55,490 bases of DNA, taken from contig JALFRW010000032.1 in assembly GCA_022778715.1 (NCBI GenBank), positions 1 to 55,490 on the forward strand, given 5' to 3'. Below the pieces are notes generated by a model. The model saw only the letters and a program-made list of their open reading frames with translations. It had not been told where the DNA came from and searched no databases. The position numbers were made by a program, and so were the translations under genes. The stretch comes from Ezakiella sp. (GTDB lineage: Bacteria > Bacillota > Clostridia > Tissierellales > Peptoniphilaceae). Shown in pieces: positions 16,901-23,995 of the stretch; the first letter of the stretch is position 1; each line of letters begins with the position of its first letter.

Positions 16901-18950
16901 GGATGCAGACAATCCTCAAAGCGTTAGCGGAGATGTTCCGGCTAAAACTTTAGCCGATGTAAATTCAACTATAAGAATTGCAAATGCAGGAAATTTGAAC
17001 AAGCCTGAGGCAAATTTTGCAGGTTGGAAAATTGAAGATAAAGTTTATCAACCGGGCGAAGAATTTACAATTACAAAGAATGAAATTGCCTACGCACAAT
17101 GGGATGCAACAATTAGTTGGATAAGTTTTGAATTTGTTTCTAGTGACAGCACCCGAACTTTACCTCAAGAAGTAATAGATCAAAAGCCTCAAGACATCAA
17201 AGGAAAAATTGGCGAAGTATATACACCTGCATACAAATTTAATGAAGTAAAAAGTACTGATCCAAATGATCAAGGAGAATGGAAATTTGTAAGCTGGAAC
17301 CCGGAAAATTTGACTGTCGACAAAGACAAGGATAATAATATCTTGACAGGCACTTGGGAATTTGTCCCTAGAGGAAAAATAAAGTATATTTTCGACTATG
17401 AATTTAAAAATGGCGAAGATGATCTTCCAAAACCTGATGCAATAACTGTAAACTTAGTAGACAATATAGAAAAGTATGTAGATGAAACTCTTGAGATGCC
17501 GGAGTATACCGGAGAATATCCCGATACAGTAGACGGCGTACCCGGAGTATGGAAATTTGCGGGCTTTACAAAATCTTCCGAACAAGCGGGCGAAGTGCAT
17601 TTTATCGGTACTTGGAAATTTATTCCAAAGGACAAAGTCCTTGTAAAATATGAATACAAATTCGTAGACGAAGATGGCGTTACAGAAATTGAAAGACCCG
17701 CTGATTTCACAGAAACTCCACCAGAGGGCAAGGAAATTTACAAGTCTCAAAATGCAGAAGCTCCTACAACTCCAGTAGCAAATACTGAAGAAAAAACTGA
17801 CATTGCGACATATACTTTTTTAGGTTGGGAACCTGCTTATGAACAAGAAAACGTACAATCTGATGTTACTTTTGCAGGAACATGGAAAGTTGTAAAATTC
17901 GACAATGTAAAATACGATGCAATAGGCGGCATTATTACAAAAAATTATGGAGAAAATACTACTTCACAAGAAGTAATAGATAGCGTTGAATTAGTAGGAT
18001 ATAAGGGCGACAGAAGTGCGGTAAAATTTGAGATTTCCGATGAAACGACAATTCCTGACGGAAGTCAAGCCGGAAGATTTTTTGTAAGAGTGGATATAAC
18101 TTATCCAGATGGAACCATTGATAAGGCTTATGTTAGAATTTTAGTTAGGGACCCAATAAAGCCTCATGAGCCTGAGCCTAGTTATCCAGATGAACCTCAT
18201 TATCCGGACGAACCTTATTATCCAGACGAACCTCATTATCCATGGCGTCCAACTTGGGACGAGCCTACTCAAGGAATTTTTGATCCTGTAGTGGCGACAG
18301 TTCCTAAGGTTGAACCAAAGAGATTAGAAAGACACGAAGAATATATTTCCGGCTATCCGGACGGAACGGTCAGACCTGAGGGAGAAATAACGAGGGCGGA
18401 AGTGACTGTTATATTTGCAAGGTTGACTCAAAAGAATACTTTCGCAGTTTTTGAAGACAAGTTTAGCGATGTAAAACCGGGTGATTGGTTTACGGAAAGT
18501 ATAATGAAATTGACTTCTAAGGGAATCATAAACGGCTATCCGGACGGAACATTTAAACCTCATAATAGCATTACAAGGGCGGAGTTTGCTTCCATTGCAT
18601 CAAAGTATATAACTGACAAAAAACTTGCAACAGAAAACTTTGTAGACGTACCTTTAAATCACTGGGCAAGAGATGTAATATCACAAGTTAAGGCACAAGG
18701 TTGGATCACCGGATATTTAGATGGAACATTTAAACCTGATGCACCTATCACGAGAGCAGAAGCAGTATCAATAGTAAATAGAATGTTTAACAGACATGCG
18801 GATAGAAATTTTATAAATGAGAACTCATTTGAATTAAAAAAATTCAAAGATTTGGATTTTTCTCATTGGGCATTCTACGAAATTTATGAAGCCACAAATA
18901 CTCATGACTTCGAAAGAATTGCTGATGACTTAGAAAGATGGGAAAAATAA
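10977..18950 (+). CDS. Giant SLH-anchored surface protein with InlB-like and Rib-like repeats
   Basis: This 2657-residue secreted protein begins with a signal peptide (KKNKR, a hydrophobic core, cleavage near IFA-YS). Residues about 740-785 hold a Listeria-Bacteroides repeat (DPNGG..GYTFAGWEL). A Rib-like domain lies at about 1107-1172. Residues about 1005-1965 contain roughly ten copies of a module with core GYV-x-V-x-F, then YYVNP and GYEF-x-x-W. A second Rib-like domain (about 2315-2392) precedes a Pro-rich YPDEP linker. Three SLH modules (about 2450-2630, motifs GYPDGTxxPxxxITRAE) bind it to the wall polymer. There is no LPXTG. Adhesion is the usual role of such proteins; the ligand is unknown. 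GGAGG 5 nt before this ATG supports it over the one 12 nt earlier. The gene is monocistronic. Confidence 0.9.
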   Translation: MKKNKRYLAFFMALLILLTSFPASIFAYSGEPNFKIDDYDNIKNDKVHYINNEDVEVKEFDKDPTNKDEANNQIADPPVDEKYTLQVDYYIDANGFKIPKFQPYIASVFKNGKMDIDKTVDLPIIDGYTAPTPRYTFSRAEVANFKDYTKGYVYTPKETEVKVVHLFQSLTDPEVFEKKKETINNAKVGTKFPFYALKKSETPGFSPEFSSLYVQVPEITKDFQVVFRYLRDANTVTYNTSEGATKIRAKKLYYEQNIPNVIEPKKEGATFLHWIANRDLLKNDGSTVKKGERIRNEDIENLKMPSGDLEFKAIWKENTEADYTILFYTEKSDYDPSAPFKERYDYVGSKKISKGEVGTSPDLSIVTPDGIKFPDIDEAVTSNPTELAKYYHRNENLIKEKNAGEDGNQKLISSTGKTAFSIYYDREVYELVFEKAKVIQAKDTFDPIITKDGVRYDAKTNPYTIKARFNQSLAAAWPRDSEIEGWTNGYSGQGWLINYGNYIFRDTPPYRLSASDFINTVKQDGKSFLSRTGVNIGPRQISLGIAQGPVSNNHPVHVDFFKEDFDGVSKLDSSMYYWKSDTSYPRYEFPLPELKGFKGLYDKKAQRVLKKVDSFWETINNGRPDGQVQYVDRLGGQSASNNGYLKLEYTRNKYDLILRPTKGNATTMQVPYDKPLKDLDLDTKYVPERPQGIPGTYEFKGWALDPVGQNLVNDSAQTMPNYSYYLYDHWAEKDIKWKVTLDPNGGKLNGSSEKVIEMVNNGAKISLQSRPTKEGYTFAGWELVLFKRDENGQLILDGSGSPTIDTSYFDKYHVPIRYAEDNPVPEDIYLKAMWIDTNRTYATSYHHFYDLQNNEILDKKKEIKIENLIIGEYAAAMAQFTGEDWLLRDDIPNNEYYQTKIINKNPENNKFDFHYKPFRTRQYNINYIDQNDKNIVPPEKIENGKKDYDAVSYRNIPGYKLTSAPNVELSFESNERGELTNIKGYGEGQIITNKDSVSFKYEDIRVLKRKSKEAVTPDGYHRVIFRADEGGNISLGDKDQGVKEIIYDVIDGLEFKKLPKVNAFADDSGNYEFDEWNDERFLNDNTPIREDHIFTAKFVLKSSGNEKIVPKGSTPTAKDLLTNYEELEKAGAKFSFEPVDTSTTGEKTVNVTIHYPSGKTGTVTAKIKVVPIVEEVTDPNEEVPDYYTRVVFDATEDGKLNGTDKTTKVYNVYKGTNWKRAKYEGLSIPSAAYKDGTKSFDKWNTLPEDNFEVKEPLTIKASYADVKTIIPYDPSDPMGRPDDRYVRLTFEGTKGINLSDVKSYYIKKDAGITLGDASIIKPTQKPEIGYAFNGWDKDDTTPINTDIVVKAKAVELEDVIEVKDGVSSPEGYVTVKFISGENGAVVEKSYYVNPNKYVTLTPPTESEINPDTGYEFSAWDRDVTHNQQYKVDTDIKAVFSPTGAISTTPVDDYSKITFEIEGEGGSIVGQNTVYVDPNRSVTLKGPKLDVEVGYYFDSWNPPINQTTFSEDTIIKGRFKAYDDIIPEKTDDGSTNSKPEGYVEVILNNGDDGYIKDGLNTVFYVNPKKNTTLGDILSKFDDTNVIAFTGYKFEGNWDKEASVKIDGSEMTIYVTAEYTPLKNVIPEKDESGNLNKIPKGYVKVVFDTTDKGSIKDSADTIKNVYVNPTVPVKLSDFKPDIDAKTGYEFVGWTEIINYSVLYSGGEVITARYNELENVLTEEKPGYIKVTLESGEGGNFKEGATTTYWVKPNVDVTIPQTEVIENIGKKFKSWDKPLTMNISDGKEVTITATYDDIDPIIPAEGEKPKGYVTVEFITDGNGTLSGTTKYYVNPDANVDLTKNAEGIGLEANVGYEKGTWEGSVTGPFTEGMKIKHVFNKLKDVYTADESTDKPKGYVIVEFTTDGNGTLMGTTKYYVNPNAKVKLGTGVTVPQYTPNPNYVFDAWFEPLDMVNDITGNRKYVATFKTDKVTLTYVADADNPQSVSGDVPAKTLADVNSTIRIANAGNLNKPEANFAGWKIEDKVYQPGEEFTITKNEIAYAQWDATISWISFEFVSSDSTRTLPQEVIDQKPQDIKGKIGEVYTPAYKFNEVKSTDPNDQGEWKFVSWNPENLTVDKDKDNNILTGTWEFVPRGKIKYIFDYEFKNGEDDLPKPDAITVNLVDNIEKYVDETLEMPEYTGEYPDTVDGVPGVWKFAGFTKSSEQAGEVHFIGTWKFIPKDKVLVKYEYKFVDEDGVTEIERPADFTETPPEGKEIYKSQNAEAPTTPVANTEEKTDIATYTFLGWEPAYEQENVQSDVTFAGTWKVVKFDNVKYDAIGGIITKNYGENTTSQEVIDSVELVGYKGDRSAVKFEISDETTIPDGSQAGRFFVRVDITYPDGTIDKAYVRILVRDPIKPHEPEPSYPDEPHYPDEPYYPDEPHYPWRPTWDEPTQGIFDPVVATVPKVEPKRLERHEEYISGYPDGTVRPEGEITRAEVTVIFARLTQKNTFAVFEDKFSDVKPGDWFTESIMKLTSKGIINGYPDGTFKPHNSITRAEFASIASKYITDKKLATENFVDVPLNHWARDVISQVKAQGWITGYLDGTFKPDAPITRAEAVSIVNRMFNRHADRNFINENSFELKKFKDLDFSHWAFYEIYEATNTHDFERIADDLERWEK
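13990..16870 (+). repeat. Tandem InlB-like modules inside the SLH protein
   Basis: About ten diverged units of roughly 70-100 codons share the core GYxxVxF..G..YYVNP..V.L..GYxFxxW. Two neighbouring units (about 16390-16485 and 16648-16742) are nearly identical at the DNA level, including a shared ACTGACGGCAACGGAACTCT, which points to a recent duplication or gene conversion. The other units are much more diverged. Confidence 0.8.
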
Positions 18951-18980
18951 TAAATTAATTTAAAATTAGTTTAAATAAAA

Positions 18981-19011
18981 AGGAAATCGGAAAAGTCCGA
19001 TTTCTTTTTTT
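18981..19011 (+). terminator. Terminator of the SLH gene
   Basis: GAAATCGGA and TCCGATTTC form a 9-bp stem closed by AAAG and followed by a run of seven T, 32 nt after the stop codon. Confidence 0.9.
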
Positions 19012-19596
19012 GCTTAATATTTTACAAGTAAAGCCCCGACTCTATTTAATACTTGTTTAGAAAAACTCGACTAAAACCGGGAAAATTTTACCGATAAAAG
19101 TAGATCCGATTTATAAAAATACGAAAATCGAAAGACGGTAAAGCTCTTTAAAGAAGGTATTACACAAACCATGAAATAAAAAACATGCTAAAATTTCTCA
19201 TAGCATAATTTTAAAATTCAAGAGAAAAGGGCGTATTTAGCTATATGATAAATGCACGCTATCTTTCATAAGAGCATAATTAAATAAAATATGATATTTA
19301 AATATAAATGAAACCTCGCTTACGAAAATCATAGGCTGGATAGTGAAGATGGTAGACAAAAATTTTTAAATAATTTGTCATCTGCCCTAATTCGTGATGG
19401 GGTAGCTCATGCGTTAAAAGAAGGGTCAAGATGTATCCGATGGGGGTAATTTTTTTCTACCACGCCCTTGATAAGAAAAGACCTGAATCTTTGAAGAAGA
19501 ACGTTTGAAACCGAGAAGAAGAAGGAAAAATCAAGAGAGAGGACATATTAAATAAGTATAAAAAATAAAATCGAGGAGTAATTTATAAAAAAACTA
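19012..19596. other. Gene-poor stretch between the SLH gene and the trpB island
   Basis: No intact gene is seen. One + strand stretch near 19330-19450 reads HRLDSEDGRQKFLNNLSSAL followed by IRDGVAHALKEGSRC. It looks like former coding sequence, but it has no start, is closed by a stop and matches nothing I recognise. Confidence 0.5.
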
Positions 19597-19625
19597 TTGA
19601 CAAGGCGGGGGAGTTGGCGTATAAT
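19597..19625 (+). promoter_or_regulatory. Consensus promoter of the trpB T-box transcript
   Basis: TTGACA and TATAAT are both perfect and separated by 17 nt. The start site is predicted near 19632, directly before the T-box leader. The spacer is unusually G-rich (AGGCGGGGGAG). Confidence 0.85.
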
Positions 19626-19633
19626 GTGTTCAA

Positions 19634-19938
19634 GCTAAATAATTCAAACCGTTGAAGCGGAGATAACGGCAATGATGCCTTTACAGAGAGCCTGTGATGC
19701 TGAGAGTCGGGTAAGAAACAAGTTGTCAAATGGACCGCCGAGGGCGCAGTCAAATGTGGTTTTCACAGAGTATTCTGCGACGTTGCAGGCAGACGTAATT
19801 GCCGAGGATATGTTGGTATCCTGCTAAGCGCACGGGTTGGACCGTGAATCAAGGTGGCACCGCGGATAAGTGTTCTATTTTCGAAAGATATGTGTTATTC
19901 GTCCTTGACAGAGAGTATTTCTGTCGGGGGCGTTTTTG
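19634..19938 (+). promoter_or_regulatory. Trp-specific T-box leader
   Basis: The leader contains the T-box core AAGGTGGCACCGCGG at 19851-19865, preceded by a long stem I region starting with GAAGCGGAGATAACGGC. On its 3' side is a TGG codon at 19731-19733 followed by ACCGCC, the usual position of the specifier codon. TGG specifies tryptophan, in agreement with the trpB downstream. A terminator hairpin (about 19900-19938: GACAGA..TCTGTC plus flanking GTCC/GGGG pairs, then GTTTTTGTT) ends the element. The expected mechanism is that uncharged tRNA-Trp stabilises the antiterminator and allows readthrough. Confidence 0.93.
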
Positions 19939-20023
19939 TTTTCATTGACTCCTTTGATAGAGATTTAAAAAGTCCACAGTTTTAAAAATTGTCGGAGTTT
20001 TTCGTATTAAGGGGGTAAGCATC

Positions 20024-20065
20024 ATGCTATTCATGAAATGTTGGTGGCGCTCTTGGCGCCTATAA
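20024..20065 (+). CDS. Trp-rich leader peptide between T-box and trpB
   Basis: The ORF encodes the 13-residue peptide MLFMKCWWRSWRL, preceded by AAGGGGG 8 nt before the ATG. Three of 13 codons are TGG, two of them adjacent. The codons lie in a small hairpin (GGCGC-TCTTG-GCGCC at 20046-20060) whose opening would depend on ribosome position. It sits 85 nt after the T-box terminator and 68 nt before the trpB start. Trp-rich leader peptides sense charged tRNA-Trp by ribosome stalling. In Bacillus subtilis a T-box and a Trp leader peptide are combined upstream of the anti-TRAP gene, which gives a precedent for the pairing. A regulatory role here is inference. Confidence 0.55.
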   Translation: MLFMKCWWRSWRL

Positions 20066-20133
20066 ATATTTACCGAAAGCGATTATGAAATAAAAACAAA
20101 CCTTAAATGAATTTTAACTTGGAGGAAAATAGA

Positions 20134-21354
20134 ATGAAATTTAACGATATCGAATTTGACACCTACTTTAAAAACTACCCCGATGCAAACGGTTATTTCG
20201 GGAAATACGGCGGCTCTTACATTCCGCCGGAACTGCAAACTGCCATGAACGAGATTAGCGAAGCTTATCAGACAATCTGTAAATCCCGTAAGTTCATTAG
20301 CGAACTTCGCCGCATTCGCAAGGAATTTCAGGGCAGACCGACACCCATCTCACATCTTGCAAGACTGTCCGAGAAGATTGGTACGGGCGTTCAGCTTTAT
20401 GTAAAACGTGAAGACCTGAACCATACCGGTGCACATAAGCTCAATCACTGCATGGGAGAGGCACTTCTTGCGAAATATATGGGTAAGAAAAAAGTCATTG
20501 CTGAGACTGGTGCAGGGCAGCATGGTGTTGCTCTTGCAACTGCTGCAGCTTATTTCGGTTTGGAATGTGACATTTATATGGGAGCGGTGGATATTAAAAA
20601 GCAGGCTCCTAATGTAGCAAGAATGAAGATTCTCGGAGCAAGGGTTGTCGAAGTTACAGATGGTTTACAGACCCTTAAAGAAGCTGTTGATGCAGCTTTT
20701 GCAGCTTATTGCAATGAGTATAAAGATGCCATTTATTGCATTGGCTCAGCAGTCGGTCCTCATCCATTCCCGATGATGGTACGTGATTTCCAGAGCGTTG
20801 TGGGTATAGAGGCAAGAGAACAATTTATTGAAATGACGGGAGAGCTTCCTGATGCGGTTGTTGCCTGCGTTGGAGGAGGCTCCAATGCTATGGGAATTTT
20901 CGCAGGCTTTCTGGACGATCCGGTTGATATCTATGGTGTCGAGCCGCTCGGCAGAGGTATCAAGATGGGCGACAATGCCGCAAGTCTTACCTACGGTGAA
21001 GAAGGTATCATGCACGGCTTTAACAGTATTATGCTTAAAGACGAGAACGGCGATCCTGCTCCCGTTTATTCAGTAGCAAGTGGGCTTGATTATCCTTCAT
21101 GCGGACCGGAACATGCATTTTTGCACGATCTCGGCAGAGTGAAGTACGATGTCATTACCGATGATGAAACAATTGACGCTTTCTTTGAACTTTCACGCAC
21201 GGAAGGTATCATTCCTGCGATTGAAAGCTCCCACGCCCTTGCCTACGGTATGAAGCTGGCAAAGACGATGGGTAAAGGTTCCATTCTTATAAACCTCTCC
21301 GGCAGAGGCGACAAGGATATGGATTATATTATTGAAAAGTACGGCATAAGATAA
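20134..21354 (+). CDS. trpB: Tryptophan synthase beta chain
   Basis: This 406-residue PLP enzyme condenses indole with L-serine to give tryptophan. The family start motif [15 protein letters not shown], the PLP lysine in NHTGAHK (Lys102), the phosphate-binding GGGSNAMG motif (about 246) and a C-terminal LSGRGDKD motif are all present, and the length is normal. No trpA or other trp gene is near, so it may use scavenged indole. GGAGGA 8 nt upstream of the ATG supports this start over one 27 nt earlier. Codon use differs from the surroundings (frequent CGC/CGT, CTG, GGC), suggesting horizontal acquisition together with its T-box. It is a single-gene transcript under T-box and probably leader-peptide control. 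Confidence 0.95.
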   Translation: MKFNDIEFDTYFKNYPDANGYFGKYGGSYIPPELQTAMNEISEAYQTICKSRKFISELRRIRKEFQGRPTPISHLARLSEKIGTGVQLYVKREDLNHTGAHKLNHCMGEALLAKYMGKKKVIAETGAGQHGVALATAAAYFGLECDIYMGAVDIKKQAPNVARMKILGARVVEVTDGLQTLKEAVDAAFAAYCNEYKDAIYCIGSAVGPHPFPMMVRDFQSVVGIEAREQFIEMTGELPDAVVACVGGGSNAMGIFAGFLDDPVDIYGVEPLGRGIKMGDNAASLTYGEEGIMHGFNSIMLKDENGDPAPVYSVASGLDYPSCGPEHAFLHDLGRVKYDVITDDETIDAFFELSRTEGIIPAIESSHALAYGMKLAKTMGKGSILINLSGRGDKDMDYIIEKYGIR

Positions 21355-21395
21355 TGACAAATGCGATTTGTTAGGCATCAAGCCGGGATAGGAAT

Positions 21396-21443
21396 CGCTG
21401 CAATTTTCATACACTTATAGGGTCGAAGTTGCAGCGGTTTTTT
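21396..21443 (+). terminator. Terminator of trpB
   Basis: CGCTGCAA and TTGCAGCG form a perfect 8-bp stem around a 25-nt loop, followed by GTTTTTTATTTT. The loop is long for an intrinsic terminator, but no better candidate follows trpB. Confidence 0.7.
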
Positions 21444-21552
21444 ATTTTATTTAATTACAGACAAAGTATTAAATTCAAAATCCTTTCTTTTTATGTGAAT
21501 TTGTTGTATAAAGCCGATAGAAATTTCAAATAAAAAATAAATAAAAAAACAC

Positions 21553-21581
21553 TTGACAAACTAAAATCGGTCTGGTATAAT
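21553..21581 (+). promoter_or_regulatory. Promoter of the rplJ-rplL operon
   Basis: TTGACA and TATAAT are perfect consensus hexamers spaced by 17 nt, placing the start near 21588 and leaving a leader of about 135 nt before rplJ. Confidence 0.9.
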
Positions 21582-21599
21582 TAGCATGTTAATATTTAT

Positions 21600-21700
21600 A
21601 GAAAAAACCGAAGAAAGCTGGTAGCATTTGCGTAAATCCCGCCGAGGTGATTAAAAAGTTTTATTTGTTAGATTTTTTTGACCTCGTTTTCGAGGTCTTT
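21600..21700 (+). promoter_or_regulatory. L10-type ribosomal protein leader with attenuator
   Basis: The transcript carries GACCTCG-TTTT-CGAGGTC followed by TTTTC (21680-21701), a terminator-like hairpin. Upstream, CCGAGGT at 21642-21648 could pair with the same GACCTCG arm and prevent terminator formation. This is the layout expected of the rplJ leader, where free L10(L12)4 complex shifts the balance toward termination. Leader identity rests on position and structure. Confidence 0.75.
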
Positions 21701-21723
21701 TCTAGTATATGGGGAGGTGTCTA

Positions 21724-22251
21724 ATGAGAGAGGCAGTTTTAAAACAAAAGGAATCAACTGTTGCTGAAATTAAAGACAAAATTGAGAAAGCTTCCTCAAT
21801 GATCTTGGTTGAATATCGTGGACTAAATGTTGAAGATGTCACCGAACTTCGTAAACAATACAGAGAAGCGGGCGTCGAATACAAAGTTTACAAGAACACT
21901 CTAATGAAAAGAGCATTCGGTGAACTGGGATACGAAGAATTTGCAGAAAACTTCAAAGGACCAAATGCTATTGCATTTGCTTACGAAGACATCGCTGCGG
22001 CAGCAAGAGTTTCAAGCAATTTTGCAAAAACTCACGAAAAGCTGGTTATTAAATCAGGAATAGTTGACGGCAAGCTTATCGAATTAAATGAAGTTAAAGC
22101 CTTAGCTGAACTTCCAACAAGAGAAGTTCTACTTTCACAAGTACTCGGTGGCTTAAATGCACCTATCCAAGGCTTCGCAAACGTACTTTCTGGAACTATG
22201 CGTTCCTTAGTAATTGCTCTGGATCAAGTAAGAGCACAAAAAGAACAATAA
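21724..22251 (+). CDS. rplJ: 50S ribosomal protein L10 (uL10)
   Basis: This 175-residue protein is the base of the ribosomal stalk and anchors L7/L12 dimers through its C-terminal helix. The N-terminal rRNA-binding domain shows the family pattern VEYRGLNVEDVTELRKQYRE and VYKNTLMKRAF, and the tail is the expected long helix (IALDQVRAQKEQ). GGGGAGGTG 4 nt ahead of this ATG supports it over the in-frame one 15 nt earlier. It is followed 24 nt later by rplL, its stalk partner and operon mate. As the probable autogenous repressor it should bind the leader just upstream. Confidence 0.97.
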   Translation: MREAVLKQKESTVAEIKDKIEKASSMILVEYRGLNVEDVTELRKQYREAGVEYKVYKNTLMKRAFGELGYEEFAENFKGPNAIAFAYEDIAAAARVSSNFAKTHEKLVIKSGIVDGKLIELNEVKALAELPTREVLLSQVLGGLNAPIQGFANVLSGTMRSLVIALDQVRAQKEQ

Positions 22252-22275
22252 TTTATTTTTTTGGAGGTATTTAAA

Positions 22276-22653
22276 ATGAGTGAAAAAGTAACCAAACTTA
22301 TTGAAGATGTAAAAGAATTGACAGTATTAGAATTGAGCGAATTAGTAAAAGCTTTAGAAGAAGAGTTCGGCGTATCCGCAGCAGCTCCAGCAGCAGTTGC
22401 AGTTGCAGCTCCTGCAGCAGGTGCAGCAGCAGCTGAAGAAAAAACAGAATTTGACGTAATTCTCAAATCAGCAGGCGGAGAAAAAATCAAAGTTATCAAA
22501 GTTGTTAGAGAAATCACCGGACTTGGCTTAAAAGAAGCTAAAGACATGGTAGACGGAGCTCCTAAGACAGTTAAAGAAGGTGTATCAAAAGAAGAATCTG
22601 AAGACATCAAGAAAAAACTTGAAGAAGTTGGAGCAGAAGTAGAAGTAAAGTAA
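22276..22653 (+). CDS. rplL: 50S ribosomal protein L7/L12 (bL12)
   Basis: This 125-residue acidic stalk protein recruits translation GTPases such as EF-Tu and EF-G. The dimerising N-terminal helices, an Ala/Pro hinge (about residues 35-52) and the globular C-terminal domain ([40 protein letters not shown]) are all present. GGAGGT lies 7 nt before the ATG, and the longer in-frame start would overlap that site. It shares a transcript with rplJ and ends at a terminator 24 nt downstream. The long ORF antisense to this gene is a by-product of its Ala-rich composition. Confidence 0.98.
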   Translation: MSEKVTKLIEDVKELTVLELSELVKALEEEFGVSAAAPAAVAVAAPAAGAAAAEEKTEFDVILKSAGGEKIKVIKVVREITGLGLKEAKDMVDGAPKTVKEGVSKEESEDIKKKLEEVGAEVEVK

Positions 22654-22676
22654 GTTTTTAAAAAACTTTTAAAATA

Positions 22677-22708
22677 ATCTGTGGGAAGTTTTCTCACAGA
22701 TTTTTTTG
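22677..22708 (+). terminator. Terminator of rplJ-rplL
   Basis: ATCTGTG and CACAGAT form the stem, with inner GAA/TTC pairing, and are followed by TTTTTTTG. Confidence 0.9.
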
Positions 22709-22716
22709 TACATAAA

Positions 22717-22745
22717 TTGATAATAAAAAGTGATTATGCTATAAT
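22717..22745 (+). promoter_or_regulatory. Promoter of the aldo/keto reductase gene
   Basis: TTGATA and TATAAT are spaced by 17 nt. The promoter begins just after the rplL terminator, giving a 5' leader of roughly 20 nt with an AGGAGG ribosome site. Confidence 0.75.
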
Positions 22746-22773
22746 ATTTAGGGATACGAAATAAGGAGGATAT

Positions 22774-23904
22774 ATGAAATATTTTAATTTAAACGGAGAA
22801 AAAATAAGCCGCCTCGGCTATGGGACCATGCGTTTTCCTGTGATTGACGGCGATAATTCCAAAATAGATGAAGAAAAAGCGGGTAAGCTTTTAATGGACG
22901 CAGTGAACAAAGGCGTTAATTACATAGATACTGCTTACAATTATCATGGCAGGACGAGCGAAAAGTTTGTGGGAAAATTTTTCTATGAAAACAATTTGCG
23001 TGACAAGGTAAATTTAACTACAAAGCTTCCTGCATGGCTTGTGGAAGAAACGGCAGATTTTGAAAGGCTTATGAATGAGCAATTAAAAAATTTGAGAACC
23101 GATCACATTGATTTTTATTTGTTGCATTCGCTCGACATAAAAACATTTAGAAAAATTAGAGATCTGGGAGTTTTCGATTTTATCAAAAGGGCTAAAGCCG
23201 GCGGAAAGGTTCGACACATGGGATTTAGTTTTCACGATGAGTTCACAGCATTTGAAGAAATATTGAAAAGTTTTGATTGGGATTTTTGTCAAATTCAACT
23301 CAATTATTTGGATATAAATTATCAAGCGGGTTTGAAAGGATATGAAATGGCAACCAAGCTGGGCATTCCGGTTGTAATTATGGAACCGCTGAAGGGGGGC
23401 AAGCTTTCAAATCCACCAACAGAAGTAAAAGAACTTTTGCGAGATTTTAAGCATATGAGCGCGTCGGAAGTTGCAATAAAATATCCGCTTTCACTGCCAA
23501 ATGTGATGACAGTGCTTTCCGGAATGAATACTCACGAGCAAGTGGAAGAAAACACCAAGATGGCGGGAAGTGTTGAGCCGGAAACTTTGACCGAAAAGGA
23601 CAAAACTTTCTATAAAAATGCCAGAAAGATTTTTAAATCCAAAGAACGAATAGGGTGTACGGGTTGTGAGTACTGCTTGCCATGCACTGCGGAGATAAAT
23701 ATTCCAAAGATTTTTGAATTATGGAACAATGCATATCTTTTTGACGAAGCCCCAAAATCTAAAAAGATTTATTACAAATATGTAGAAGACGGCGGTAAGA
23801 CTACTGCGGATTGTATTGAATGCACTAATTGCGAATCAATGTGTCCGCAAAATTTGGAAATTATTGATGGACTTAGAAAAGCGAACGAATTTTTAAAAAA
23901 ATAG
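22774..23904 (+). CDS. Aldo/keto reductase with C-terminal 4Fe-4S domain
   Basis: This 376-residue oxidoreductase has an aldo/keto reductase barrel in residues 1-285. The catalytic motifs are GYGTMRFP, NYIDTAYNYHG (Asp and Tyr), LTTKLPAW (Lys) and DFYLLHSL (His). A ferredoxin-like tail (about 290-376) has two cysteine groups, CTGCEYCLPC and CIECTNCESMCP. This is the architecture of the Fe-S aldo/keto reductases common in anaerobes, where the cluster may replace NADPH as electron source. The substrate cannot be read. It is a single-gene unit transcribed convergently with the M3 peptidase gene. Confidence 0.9.
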   Translation: MKYFNLNGEKISRLGYGTMRFPVIDGDNSKIDEEKAGKLLMDAVNKGVNYIDTAYNYHGRTSEKFVGKFFYENNLRDKVNLTTKLPAWLVEETADFERLMNEQLKNLRTDHIDFYLLHSLDIKTFRKIRDLGVFDFIKRAKAGGKVRHMGFSFHDEFTAFEEILKSFDWDFCQIQLNYLDINYQAGLKGYEMATKLGIPVVIMEPLKGGKLSNPPTEVKELLRDFKHMSASEVAIKYPLSLPNVMTVLSGMNTHEQVEENTKMAGSVEPETLTEKDKTFYKNARKIFKSKERIGCTGCEYCLPCTAEINIPKIFELWNNAYLFDEAPKSKKIYYKYVEDGGKTTADCIECTNCESMCPQNLEIIDGLRKANEFLKK

Positions 23905-23964
23905 ACAGTTTTTCTAGAATACAAAATTATATTTTACTAAGAGAGTTCCTCTTTTGTAGGCAAA

Positions 23965-23988
23965 AAGCCCGGCGAATCGCTCGGGCTT
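23965..23988 (-). terminator. Terminator of the M3 peptidase gene
   Basis: AAGCCCG and CGGGCTT form a stem with additional GCG/CGC pairs inside. On the minus strand the stem is followed by TTTGCC, a short T-run. On the plus strand the T-run is weak, but it may also serve the converging reductase gene. Confidence 0.75.
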
Positions 23989-23995
23989 AATTGTT

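Noticed and set aside
17396-17750. Two overlapping minus-strand ORFs inside the SLH gene
   Set aside because: They are shadows of the repetitive surface-protein sequence, without start signals or motifs.
18165-18245. Short tandem repeat considered as a CRISPR-like array
   Set aside because: It is the in-frame Pro-rich YPDEP linker of the SLH protein; units are adjacent codon repeats without spacers.
22224-22697. 157-codon ORF antisense to rplL
   Set aside because: It exists because the Ala-rich hinge of L7/L12 gives open frames on the other strand; the translation is low-complexity Ala/Ser and rplL is certain.
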